DNA from: Arcicella sp038230735
GTDB taxonomy: Bacteria > Bacteroidota > Bacteroidia > Cytophagales > Spirosomataceae
NCBI GenBank assembly: GCA_038230735.1
Contig: JBBRMR010000002.1
Location: 62,001-126,000, forward strand
Direction: 5' to 3'
Length of the DNA stretch: 64,000 bases
Under the pieces are notes generated by a model, which had not been told where the DNA came from, ran no database searches, and saw nothing but the letters and a program-made list of their open reading frames with translations. Shown here piece after piece: positions 54,720 through 62,955 of the stretch. The stretch's first letter is position 1. Each line of letters starts with the position of its first letter. Both the position numbers and the translations under genes were made by a program.

Positions 54720-56840
54720 TTATTTCACTACCACTCGAACTCTATCCAAATTCACGATGCGTGTAAAAGGCGTTTTTTCATCGCCTTCTCGTTGGGAAGC
54801 AATACGCAAAGTTGGGAAAAAAGTACCTGCTTCTGTGAAAATATGCTTGCCTTTCACGATGACCTTTGAGCCTTTCACGATAGTGGTTTTTACCTCATAG
54901 GTTTTTGCTCCCTCAAAATTCCATTCTGCCGAAACTATTTGACCCGTATTGGCTGGCACTTCTATTTCTGCTTCAAAACTTACGCTTTTTCCTACTTTAA
55001 TATCTGCTCGTTTGCTACCATTTACTTTAAGATTTATCATAGGCTGTAAACCTGCTCTTTCATTAGCGGTTTCTGGTAGTACAATTTGTCCTTCTTCTAC
55101 TTTATAATTGGTGCTTTTTGCGGGTGCAATCCCTTTTTCTACCCAGTCGCTCAAATCTAATAAAGCCTGTTGCAACACACCCAAATAACTCACAAAATGG
55201 TCGCTTTCGGTGGCATTATCACCGTGGTTGGCGTGGTCGGTAAAATAGAGCCTAAATTTATCATCAATGCCATCCCCCAGTTGTTTTTTTACCTGCGAAC
55301 TATACCAGTCCGACTGCCAAGCGTAAGCCTCGGTGTCCCATAACGAACCCAACAAAATCATTTTGCCGTCAAATTTTCCTTTTGGCAATGAACCCACCGT
55401 AAATCTGGTAAATAATGGGCCAATAATCATGGGTCTTTGCGGATAAATTGGCTTGCCAGCGGCGTCTCTAAACTGGTCCCAAACTTTGTATTCAGCACTT
55501 GGTACTTGGTGTTTATGATAAGTTTGAGCAGCCAAATAGTTGGAATTATCAATTTCAACTTCGTCATTTACTCTCACTTTACTTGATAAATTTGGGTCAG
55601 TTTCACCCAACATGACCAAATCACCATCAACACTTTTTAATGCTAAATCTTTCCCTTTTCCAAGGCCTGAAAGCAAGTTTAACTCACCGCCCAAAAATTG
55701 AACTTTCTTTAATTTTATTGAAACTTGAAAGGCAAGAGGAATAGTGTCGGCTTGTGGGGTAATATTTTTCCAAGCCAAATCTGCCGAACCTCTTGCTCTG
55801 CCCGCCTCATGGTTGGTTCCCAGCCCCATTTCATAAGCCATTTTTTTAGTAATTATTTTTGTAATCACCGCTTTTTCCTTTAAGCGGTCGTTGGTAAATG
55901 AGGCTGGATTATCAAAACCCAAGTAGCCTTTTTTTGTCCAAAAGTCCGTAAAATATGCTCCATCTGCCATTCTCATTCCACCATAAATTGCAGGAAAAGC
56001 ATGAATACCCATGTTTTTATAATTAAACCATGCTTGTTTGGGAAATCCCATTTTTGTAGCTTCCATCAAAGCCGCTTTTTCTTCTTCGTTTAGTCCAGCG
56101 TACATATCGCCCGAGCCGCCTGGTTCGAGGGCATCCACTATTTGGGGTAATTTATGTTGTAAAACCCTCATAGCGTGCATTCTAACGGAAAAAACGTTTG
56201 GAATTGCCATCGGCGAACCTGCTACAAAAGGGACTGTTCCATCCCAAACTCCCGTAGTATTTTCAGCACCGCCAATGGTTCGATATGCACCACCGCTGCC
56301 CCCAAAAGCATAGCCAAAAGGTCTTTTTCCACCAAAAATTTCATTGGTAATCACTCTCGAAAACTGAGCCGAAGCGGCATTGGCTTTGTATGCTCCAATG
56401 GTTGCGTCTGCCTTCATGGGGTTTGACATATCCATTGCTCCGCCGCCATTGGTTTCTATGAAATAAGCTCCATGCGTGATACTAAAACTTATTTTATCTT
56501 CCTCCCCAGAAGCACCTTGCGAAAGAGTTTCACTGTCAGGCACGGGAGTTATGTATTGAAAAAAACGTCCTTTGTAGTTTTCTTTTGTCGGAAAATAAAA
56601 CGAAAATTTGGTGTTTGTACCCTTGAAACCTCCATGCACACAGCGGTGATTTATTGGTTTTTCACGTATTTCGTCCATATCAATGTAGGGAGCTTTGAAA
56701 AGCGTATCTTTTGAAATAAACTTTTGAGCGAGTTCAGCACTCTTGGCAGGTAAGGTATTTTGCCCACAAACATTTGAGACATTGAGTAAAATCCCCACTA
56801 CCAACAGGGCAATTGATTGGATAAATTTCTTGTTTTTCAT
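54720..56840 (-). CDS. secreted tannase-like alpha/beta hydrolase with C-terminal PKD-type domain
   Basis: 706 aa. Signal peptide (SIALLVVGILLNVSNVCG then Q). A serine-hydrolase core has FGYAFGGSGGAYRTIGG (GxSxG, Ser about 182) and a late His in FTDHANHGDNATESDHFVSYLG (about 541). The last ~100 residues read like a PKD/Ig module (SVSFEAEIEVPANTGQIVSAEWNFEG). It looks like the tannase/feruloyl-esterase type, but I cannot assign it firmly. It lies between GH106 (5-base gap) and GH2 and is part of the same run. Confidence 0.7.
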   Translation of the reverse strand: MKNKKFIQSIALLVVGILLNVSNVCGQNTLPAKSAELAQKFISKDTLFKAPYIDMDEIREKPINHRCVHGGFKGTNTKFSFYFPTKENYKGRFFQYITPVPDSETLSQGASGEEDKISFSITHGAYFIETNGGGAMDMSNPMKADATIGAYKANAASAQFSRVITNEIFGGKRPFGYAFGGSGGAYRTIGGAENTTGVWDGTVPFVAGSPMAIPNVFSVRMHAMRVLQHKLPQIVDALEPGGSGDMYAGLNEEEKAALMEATKMGFPKQAWFNYKNMGIHAFPAIYGGMRMADGAYFTDFWTKKGYLGFDNPASFTNDRLKEKAVITKIITKKMAYEMGLGTNHEAGRARGSADLAWKNITPQADTIPLAFQVSIKLKKVQFLGGELNLLSGLGKGKDLALKSVDGDLVMLGETDPNLSSKVRVNDEVEIDNSNYLAAQTYHKHQVPSAEYKVWDQFRDAAGKPIYPQRPMIIGPLFTRFTVGSLPKGKFDGKMILLGSLWDTEAYAWQSDWYSSQVKKQLGDGIDDKFRLYFTDHANHGDNATESDHFVSYLGVLQQALLDLSDWVEKGIAPAKSTNYKVEEGQIVLPETANERAGLQPMINLKVNGSKRADIKVGKSVSFEAEIEVPANTGQIVSAEWNFEGAKTYEVKTTIVKGSKVIVKGKHIFTEAGTFFPTLRIASQREGDEKTPFTRIVNLDRVRVVVK

Positions 56841-56845
56841 ATTTA

Positions 56846-59698
56846 TTACTTTTCTAAAATCCTAACCTCACCCACCAAACCATTTGACATCAATTGCCCT
56901 TCTGATTTTTTGAATTGTTTGTAATGTTTATTGCCGAGACGAGCTTGTTCGATAAAATTGTTTAATTGTGTTGGTAAAACCCGAATTTCAATTTCATTTG
57001 TACCATTCATCAAGAATTTACTTACGTCTAAAATGTAAGGGGCAAAGATTCTTTTACCCACAAATTTTCCATTCAGATAGACTTCGGCAGTATGATAAAC
57101 CTTACCTAAATCCAGAAAATAGTTTGATTTTGAATTTATAGGATTCATTTTAAAGCTACTTTTATAAATGGCTTCCGAACCTATATTTTTAAAGGTTTCA
57201 TGATTTTTCCAGTCGAATAATTTGCTGTTGTTAAGTTTCAAGGTATCAGACGTAATGTCCCAATTCTCAATATTCATGAGGATTTTTGCTTCATTTGGGT
57301 TTAAAACAAGTGGTTTTGAAGCCGTTTTTAAAGTATTCGATTGCGTAGAAGCATTCAAAATTACGGTGCCATAAGGTGGGATTTGATACGTGATTTTAGT
57401 AGCATTTACATTATTAATCACTTCACCATTTTCAGCATTCAGCCAACTACTTGATTTGTATTTTTTATTCAAAACCAATGAAATCGTTTGCCATTTATCG
57501 CTTATATTCCAAATAAATTGAATGCGACTACCATCGGCTAATTCTCGTTGAATTTGACGAGTAAAACTATATTCTCCGTCAAATTTAACAGTTTGAAACA
57601 AGGTAGAAATCCAAGTATTAAGTGGTTCTTTTTCATAAACTTGCACGCTATTTTTTGCTGAAATAGCTTCTTTCAAAAGGCTAACAACTTTTTTATCATT
57701 TTCTTCATAATTCAGAAACGAAGGCTGTTTTGTTGGTAAAATGCCCGAATTCAAAAACTTCATGCCTTGGTTTGCTAAAACCTTTATTTGTTCGGCAGTT
57801 TTTAAGGCAATCGTTTGATTATCAGATAAAATTAAGGCTTGATAAATATTGCCTCTGATGTTGATTTGTTTGTCTTTGGTCAATTTTGCTTCTTGGATTG
57901 AAACATCATTTACCCATTCCCAAGTGATACCTTTGGCTTCTAATTGGTTAATTAATTTCCATGTTTTTGTTGCCCAAGCTGACTTTTCATCTTGGATTTC
58001 TTTTACAGGTTTCAAAGGCGGTTCTATGCCCACCATTTCGCCCATCGTCATAATTTCTTCGGGATTTTCGGGTAAATGTTCCACTTTCATGTAGGGGAAA
58101 TAAATCAAAACATCGGTCTGTGGTTTGCCCGCACGTAAGGCATATTGGGTGCGTTGAATGTATTGATTAAGGTCTTTTTGATGTTTCCAAAAAACATCTC
58201 CTTCGCCAAATTGTGAGGCAAAATTCACCACTGAAAGAATTGGATTGGAGAAAGGAGTCCAGCCTTCTTTTCCAAAGTCGGGCGTGAGATAACGATACGG
58301 AATACCATGAAAAATAATTTGGTTCGCTCCTGCGGCAAAAAGTTTATCAACCGCAATTTTGGTTTTTTGAGGCGTAGTCATATATGACCGATTGATAAAA
58401 ACGACCGATTCAGACGAAATAATTGGACGATTATATAAATGAGCTCCCGAAGAAACAATTTTCATATTTCCTTCCGATGCCAACATACTTTCCATTTCAG
58501 GAATTGAAGCCAAACCTTCAATCGACATCATATCCATTGCCAATCCGTACCCTTGCGTGCGGTGCAAAAGTCCTTGTCTTTCGGTAAAATTTTTACTTGT
58601 TTTCAAAAAATGTTCGCCAATTAATTCGCTCAAAGTAAGGTCATAATCAAAGCGGATTCTGTTGTCAATATCGGTTTTAAAAGTAAATTCTTTGGGGGCA
58701 TGAGGATTCATAAATTCCACATAATTATAGCCTTTTTGCATATTGACTGACAAATAGGGCGTTGGGTCATAGCCTCTATGTTGCTTAAACCATGTGATAA
58801 AATCGGCAGAATAATGCCTATCGGCTTTAAATTCGTAACTATCATTAAAAATGGCTCGCAACGGATTGCCAAAATAGGGTTTCAAACCCGTGTGGTCGCC
58901 AAAGAAATGATTGTATAATTTCAATACTTTGGTGGAATCAAAATGGTCAACCACATAGCCTTGGGTGGGTTCGGCAGCCATTGGGCGTTCACCACTTGGC
59001 AGACTATAATAGGCTATAATTTTCCAATATCCTTCAGGCAAATGGTATTTTATGGAGTCGCCAATTACTTTATCAGTTAAAATAATACTTGAATTAAGTT
59101 CTAAGGGAATGGTTCTTAATTTAGTGGCATCTATTCCGCCTTCGATTTTTGAAGCAACAACTGCTTGTAATATTGACGTACCAACCTTGGCGATTACTTT
59201 CGGCACAGCAATGTTTAATAGTTTTCCACCTTCTACCGCAACAGCCTCAAATTTCAAATTCCGAAAACCATCATCTGCTCCTAAAATTGAACTTCCTGCG
59301 GGCCAGCCACTTCCATTGGTCATGTCGATGATTAATTCTCTTTTACGTGCTTCTTCCATCACGGCTTTTACGTTTTCGTAATACGTTGGAGTGTCCCAAC
59401 TCATCACTTTTGGGCGGCTTTGGTCGGTCAATGGCACACCCAAATAGAGCGTTTGAATTTCTACGCCCGCAAAGGCATTATCGGCAAAAACGTTAATTTC
59501 TCTTTGTAATTCTGGTTTTGTTACGTCATTGCCAGCCCACCACCAACGAGCCATCGGTCCAAATTCTTGGCTTGGTTTTTGGAAATTTTTCGTGGAAAAA
59601 TTATAATTCGGAAACCACTTTGAGGTTTGGCTATATGATGTATTGAAACCAAATAATAATAAAAAAATTACTATGAAAATAAATGAGAATCTTAACAT
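56846..59698 (-). CDS. GH106-like glycoside hydrolase (alpha-L-rhamnosidase type)
   Basis: 950-aa exported enzyme; leader FSFIFIVIFLLLFGFNTSYS then Q. The N-terminal block GPMARWWWAGNDVTKPELQREINVFADNAFAGVEIQTLYLG matches the GH106 start (WWW.G..V). SNDSYEFKADRHY-like and GLAMDMMSIEGLASIPEMESM blocks follow, and a galactose-binding-like fold ends the protein (VYHTAEVYLNGKFVGKRIFAPYILDVSKFL). Rhamnogalacturonan or rhamnose-containing glycans are the family's usual targets; the precise substrate is inference. It is the first gene of the run with the tannase-like and GH2 genes. Confidence 0.87.
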   Translation of the reverse strand: MLRFSFIFIVIFLLLFGFNTSYSQTSKWFPNYNFSTKNFQKPSQEFGPMARWWWAGNDVTKPELQREINVFADNAFAGVEIQTLYLGVPLTDQSRPKVMSWDTPTYYENVKAVMEEARKRELIIDMTNGSGWPAGSSILGADDGFRNLKFEAVAVEGGKLLNIAVPKVIAKVGTSILQAVVASKIEGGIDATKLRTIPLELNSSIILTDKVIGDSIKYHLPEGYWKIIAYYSLPSGERPMAAEPTQGYVVDHFDSTKVLKLYNHFFGDHTGLKPYFGNPLRAIFNDSYEFKADRHYSADFITWFKQHRGYDPTPYLSVNMQKGYNYVEFMNPHAPKEFTFKTDIDNRIRFDYDLTLSELIGEHFLKTSKNFTERQGLLHRTQGYGLAMDMMSIEGLASIPEMESMLASEGNMKIVSSGAHLYNRPIISSESVVFINRSYMTTPQKTKIAVDKLFAAGANQIIFHGIPYRYLTPDFGKEGWTPFSNPILSVVNFASQFGEGDVFWKHQKDLNQYIQRTQYALRAGKPQTDVLIYFPYMKVEHLPENPEEIMTMGEMVGIEPPLKPVKEIQDEKSAWATKTWKLINQLEAKGITWEWVNDVSIQEAKLTKDKQINIRGNIYQALILSDNQTIALKTAEQIKVLANQGMKFLNSGILPTKQPSFLNYEENDKKVVSLLKEAISAKNSVQVYEKEPLNTWISTLFQTVKFDGEYSFTRQIQRELADGSRIQFIWNISDKWQTISLVLNKKYKSSSWLNAENGEVINNVNATKITYQIPPYGTVILNASTQSNTLKTASKPLVLNPNEAKILMNIENWDITSDTLKLNNSKLFDWKNHETFKNIGSEAIYKSSFKMNPINSKSNYFLDLGKVYHTAEVYLNGKFVGKRIFAPYILDVSKFLMNGTNEIEIRVLPTQLNNFIEQARLGNKHYKQFKKSEGQLMSNGLVGEVRILEK

Positions 59699-59736
59699 GA
59701 TATTAATTTTAACACTAAAACAATGACACTTTTTTT

Positions 59737-59775
59737 ACGAATGGACTAATTATCGCAGATGATTAGTCCATTCGT
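59737..59775. repeat. 14-bp perfect-stem hairpin between two locus genes
   Basis: ACGAATGGACTAAT (59737-59750) and ATTAGTCCATTCGT (59762-59775) are perfect inverted copies. The T run lies on the wrong side for a minus-strand terminator, so it may attenuate or be a repeat. It separates the small secreted protein gene from GH106. Confidence 0.6.
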
Positions 59776-59789
59776 GCCAGATTAATCAA

Positions 59790-60167
59790 TTATTTCAGTC
59801 TTTTCGCCTTAGTATCAAACATTCCCATCATTGACCCCTTCAAATTATCCTCATCAACTTTGGTTAATTCTAAGGTAATATCGTAGCCAGAAGCGGAAAA
59901 GCCAATATTAATCCCGTTGGGAGTTTCTTCAATGGAAGTAATTGGAATAGCTGGCTTTGTTGTATCGGTGGCATCTTTCAATTCACCCGTAAGTTTACCA
60001 TCCTTACGCATAAGTGATGTTGTCATTTTACTATCACCATTGGGCGTGCCGAAGATAGTAATTTCCCATTTTGCTGCATAAAAATCAGGTGCAGGTGCTG
60101 TCTGTGAAAATCCTTTTAAAGCTATTCCGAAGAATAATACGATTAAAATTACGCTTACTTTTTTCAT
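59790..60167 (-). CDS. small secreted protein homologous to the C-terminal domain of the ThuA fusion
   Basis: 125 aa: signal peptide (VSVILIVLFFGIALKGFS then Q) plus one ~95-residue domain. Compared with the end of the 47.5-50.9 kb protein: AAKWEITIFGTPNGDSKM vs TGKWNAMLIGTPGGDVPLK, and DEDNLKGSMMGMFDTKAKRLK vs DADNLKGKLMGMFEVKATREK. It appears beta-rich. Its promoter (60239-60270) is next to a regulator palindrome. No known name; probably a binding or stability module of the locus. Confidence 0.75.
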   Translation of the reverse strand: MKKVSVILIVLFFGIALKGFSQTAPAPDFYAAKWEITIFGTPNGDSKMTTSLMRKDGKLTGELKDATDTTKPAIPITSIEETPNGINIGFSASGYDITLELTKVDEDNLKGSMMGMFDTKAKRLK

Positions 60168-60238
60168 TTTTTGAATGTTTTGTTGCTGGGCGGCATTCCG
60201 CCACGTTTGATTATTATTTGAAATGAAATTTAAACCCT

Positions 60239-60270
60239 CAAAACATAGTTTTGAATAATTTCAAGACAAA
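60239..60270 (-). promoter_or_regulatory. Bacteroidota-type promoter of the small secreted protein gene
   Basis: On the minus strand TTTG (60267-60270) is followed by 19 bases and TATGTTTTG (60239-60247). The operator-like palindrome at 60283-60316 begins 13 bases upstream of the -33 element. Confidence 0.6.
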
Positions 60271-60282
60271 GTTATACCTTTT

Positions 60283-60316
60283 TTTAATATTGTCTATATT
60301 TTTAGACAATATTAAA
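60283..60316. promoter_or_regulatory. 34-bp operator-like palindrome, NUDIX regulator 2
   Basis: Arms TTTAATATTGTCTA (60283-60296) and TAGACAATATTAAA (60303-60316) are perfectly inverted around TATTTT. Core half-sites TATTGTCT/AGACAATA are identical to those at 51348-51370, with spacing 8 instead of 7. It lies between the divergent small secreted protein and regulator genes. Confidence 0.75.
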
Positions 60317-60361
60317 GATAAATATTTTATGTTAGAATATTTATAGAACATGAATGGTTAT

Positions 60362-60394
60362 TTTTTAGGATAAGCCGTAGCTTTGTCCTAAAAA
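60362..60394. repeat. TTTTTAGGA/TCCTAAAAA hairpin with AGGATAAGCCGTA element
   Basis: A 9-bp stem in the leader of the second regulator. The internal AGGATAAGCCGTA (60367-60379) is identical to 22773-22785, where it is also beside a hairpin, and both are followed by GTAGAAA-like sequence. It is probably a dispersed repeat. Confidence 0.55.
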
Positions 60395-60411
60395 CGTAGA
60401 AAGATTTTCAA

Positions 60412-61140
60412 ATGAGCGTATTCGACAACCAGGATTTTATTCCGCATCTTGCCATAGATTGTGTGATATTTGGGTATCACGAAAGAGAGCTGAAAGTGTT
60501 AATTTCAAAACTCAATTTTAAAGGAGAAATATATTCGCTTCCGAGTGGATTTATTTTTCATCACGAAGGAGTAGATGAAGCTGCCTACCGAATTCTTGAA
60601 GAGCGAACGGGGATTTCAAACATTTTTTTGGAGCATTACAAAAACTTTGGACGGTCTGAACGCACCAATAAGGTTTTTGTTGAAAACATAGTAAATCTTA
60701 ACCAAGAAGTTTTTAAAGATGATGCAAGGCTAACCAAAGAGAATTTAGAGTGGCTCTCGAGCCGATTTATTTCCTTGGGTTATTACGCTTTGGTGGATAT
60801 TAGCCAAGTTACGCCCACCAAAACTCAACTGGACGAGTCAATAGATTGGTATAATATTCATGAAATTCCAAAAATGATGATGGATCACAACGAGATGATT
60901 GAAAAAGCCCTTGAATCGCTGAAACTCAATTTGGATAAAAATATTATTATCTTAAATCTTTTACCAGAGACCTTTACCATGAAAGACATTCAAGACCTTT
61001 ACGAAACCATTTTTGAAGAAACTTACGCCCGAAACAATTTCCAAAAGAAAATATTGGATTTAGATGTGCTGGAAAGGCTGGAAAAGAAGTTTACTGGGGC
61101 GGCTAATAAAGCTCCTTATTTGTATCGGTTTAAAAAGTAA
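60412..61140 (+). CDS. NUDIX-domain transcriptional regulator (NrtR/AraR-like), copy 2
   Basis: 242 aa, paralogue of the regulator at 51.5 kb. The last ~55 residues are almost identical (LPETFTMKDIQDLYETIFEETYARNNFQKKILDLDVLERLEKKFTGAANKAPYLYRF), covering the winged helix; the NUDIX box GFIFHHEGVDEAAYRILEERTGI is likewise degenerate. The near-identical DNA-binding ends suit the shared operator half-sites. It is divergent from the small secreted protein gene. A hairpin (TTTTTAGGA/TCCTAAAAA, 60362-60394) lies in its leader. Confidence 0.88.
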   Translation: MSVFDNQDFIPHLAIDCVIFGYHERELKVLISKLNFKGEIYSLPSGFIFHHEGVDEAAYRILEERTGISNIFLEHYKNFGRSERTNKVFVENIVNLNQEVFKDDARLTKENLEWLSSRFISLGYYALVDISQVTPTKTQLDESIDWYNIHEIPKMMMDHNEMIEKALESLKLNLDKNIIILNLLPETFTMKDIQDLYETIFEETYARNNFQKKILDLDVLERLEKKFTGAANKAPYLYRFKK

Positions 61141-61173
61141 AAATCCATAAGCAAAAAATCTGCTTATGGATTT
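61141..61173. terminator. bidirectional terminator between regulator 2 and sulfatase
   Basis: AAATCCATAAGC (61141-61152) pairs perfectly with GCTTATGGATTT (61162-61173). It starts right after the regulator stop codon and serves the two convergent genes. Confidence 0.8.
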
Positions 61174-61189
61174 CATTATTGTTTATCAA

Positions 61190-62878
61190 TTATTTCTTTT
61201 TCGATTTTTCCCAATTCTTAATAATGCCATTCAGAATACTTTCTTCTACGCCAAATACCTTTCCTTTTTTGGCTAATGGCATAAAGTCATCAATGTATTT
61301 CTGACTGATTGAATCATTATCACCATATTGCTTTCTGACCGCATCTAATTTTTTGTGCATTGTTTTCCTGACGGTGGCATATTTAGGGTCGTTGTAGTAA
61401 TTATGTTGTTCTTTTGGGTCTTTTTTACGGTCTATCAATTCCCAATAGTCCATATCAAAATAATAGTGAATAAGTTTGTAATCTTTAGTAATGGCAGCAT
61501 AATGGCGGTTTACATTGTGTTCAGAAGGATGTTCATAATAGTGATAATATACGGCATCTCTATTCCAATTTTTCAAATCGCCAGTGAGTACGGGCATTAT
61601 ACTTTTCCCTTGCATATCGGCAGGTTGTTCTACACCCGCAACATCAAGAAATGTTTCGGCAAAGTCTAAATTTTGCACCAATTCATCAGATTTTGTACCT
61701 GCTTTAATACGGTTTGGCCAAGAAACCAATAGAGGGGTTTTGAAACTTTCATCATACACAAAACGCTTATCAAACCAGCCATGCTCTCCTAAATAGAAGC
61801 CTTGGTCTGAGGTATAAACAATGATAGTATTGTCCATCAAGTCGTTGGTTTCCAAATAATTGAGCAAACGACCTACATTTTCATCCACTGATTTTATGGT
61901 ACCTAAATAGTCCTGCATATAACGTTGGTAACGCCATTTTGCCAATTCTTGGGCGGTCATTTTTGGATATTTCTTTTTGAAATCTTCCATAATGGGCTTG
62001 TAGGCGGCATCAAAATTTGCTTTCTGAGTAGGTGTTAATCGACTTACCTCAGCTTTATATCTGACTTTATCAAATCCTATTTCTTTTAAACCAAGTTCAT
62101 CTATTATTTCAGGATAAACTTTACTATCGCCAGCCCAACTCATGTTTCCATTTATTCTCATCTCTGCTACTTTGGCGGCAGGCATACCTTGGTGTGTATC
62201 AAATAAGGTGGCAGGTTCGGGGAATTTCTTGTTGGTATATTCCTCCATGTGTCGCTCTGCCATGAGCCACGAGCGGTGAGGAGCTTTGTTCAAGTACATG
62301 AGCATAAAGGGTTTATCTGCTTTACGTTCATTTTTTAACCAGTCTAACGTAAAATCCGTAATAATGTCAGTAACGTACCCTGGAACTTTGATGTTTCCCT
62401 CATTTTTAGTGATAAAATCTGGGTTGTAATAATTTCCTTGGTCAGGTAGTATTTTAAACTGGTCGAAGCCTTTCGGGCTATTGCCAAAGTGTAACTTGCC
62501 AAACATAGCAGTTTGATAGCCAGCCTTTTGAAGAAGCTGAGGGAAAGTTACATTGGTGGTATCAAAAGGAGAAACGTTATCAACTTTGCCATTAATATGA
62601 GAGTGTTTGCCCGTTAAAATGGTGGCTCTGGATGGTGCACAAATTGAATTGGTTACTGAAGCATTGGTAAAAAGCATACCACGCTTTGCAATTCTATCGA
62701 TATTGGGGGTATTGATAAGTTTATTACTATAGGCAGAAATGGCTTGATAGGAATGGTCGTCGGACATGATAAAAATAATGTTCGGGCTTTTGTCTTTCTT
62801 TTTGGTTTTGAAAGAAAATACTATGGCAAAACCCGTAGCCAACAAAAGAATGGCTAACTTTTTCAAGGAAGATTTCAT
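61190..62878 (-). CDS. type I sulfatase, secreted
   Basis: 562-aa arylsulfatase-family enzyme removing sulfate esters from glycans. It has an N-terminal hydrophobic leader (LAILLLATGFAIVFSF). Metal-site Asp pair in IIFIMSDDHSYQAI (39-42), the formylglycine motif CAPSRATILTG with Cys 80 (converted by FGE or anSME, not in the window), and YTSDQGFYLGEHGWFDKRFVYD with the late metal and substrate residues. It ends the locus and suggests a sulfated polysaccharide as target, which is inference. Confidence 0.93.
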   Translation of the reverse strand: MKSSLKKLAILLLATGFAIVFSFKTKKKDKSPNIIFIMSDDHSYQAISAYSNKLINTPNIDRIAKRGMLFTNASVTNSICAPSRATILTGKHSHINGKVDNVSPFDTTNVTFPQLLQKAGYQTAMFGKLHFGNSPKGFDQFKILPDQGNYYNPDFITKNEGNIKVPGYVTDIITDFTLDWLKNERKADKPFMLMYLNKAPHRSWLMAERHMEEYTNKKFPEPATLFDTHQGMPAAKVAEMRINGNMSWAGDSKVYPEIIDELGLKEIGFDKVRYKAEVSRLTPTQKANFDAAYKPIMEDFKKKYPKMTAQELAKWRYQRYMQDYLGTIKSVDENVGRLLNYLETNDLMDNTIIVYTSDQGFYLGEHGWFDKRFVYDESFKTPLLVSWPNRIKAGTKSDELVQNLDFAETFLDVAGVEQPADMQGKSIMPVLTGDLKNWNRDAVYYHYYEHPSEHNVNRHYAAITKDYKLIHYYFDMDYWELIDRKKDPKEQHNYYNDPKYATVRKTMHKKLDAVRKQYGDNDSISQKYIDDFMPLAKKGKVFGVEESILNGIIKNWEKSKKK

Positions 62879-62955
62879 ACTGACAATAAGTTAAAATTGA
62901 ATAAAAGACGGTCATTTTTGAAAATAAATAAATTTTTCCATACGTGTAAAATTGC

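Noticed and set aside
59737..59775. Hairpin as a classical terminator for the small secreted protein gene
   Set aside because: Reading the minus strand it is followed by A's, not T's.
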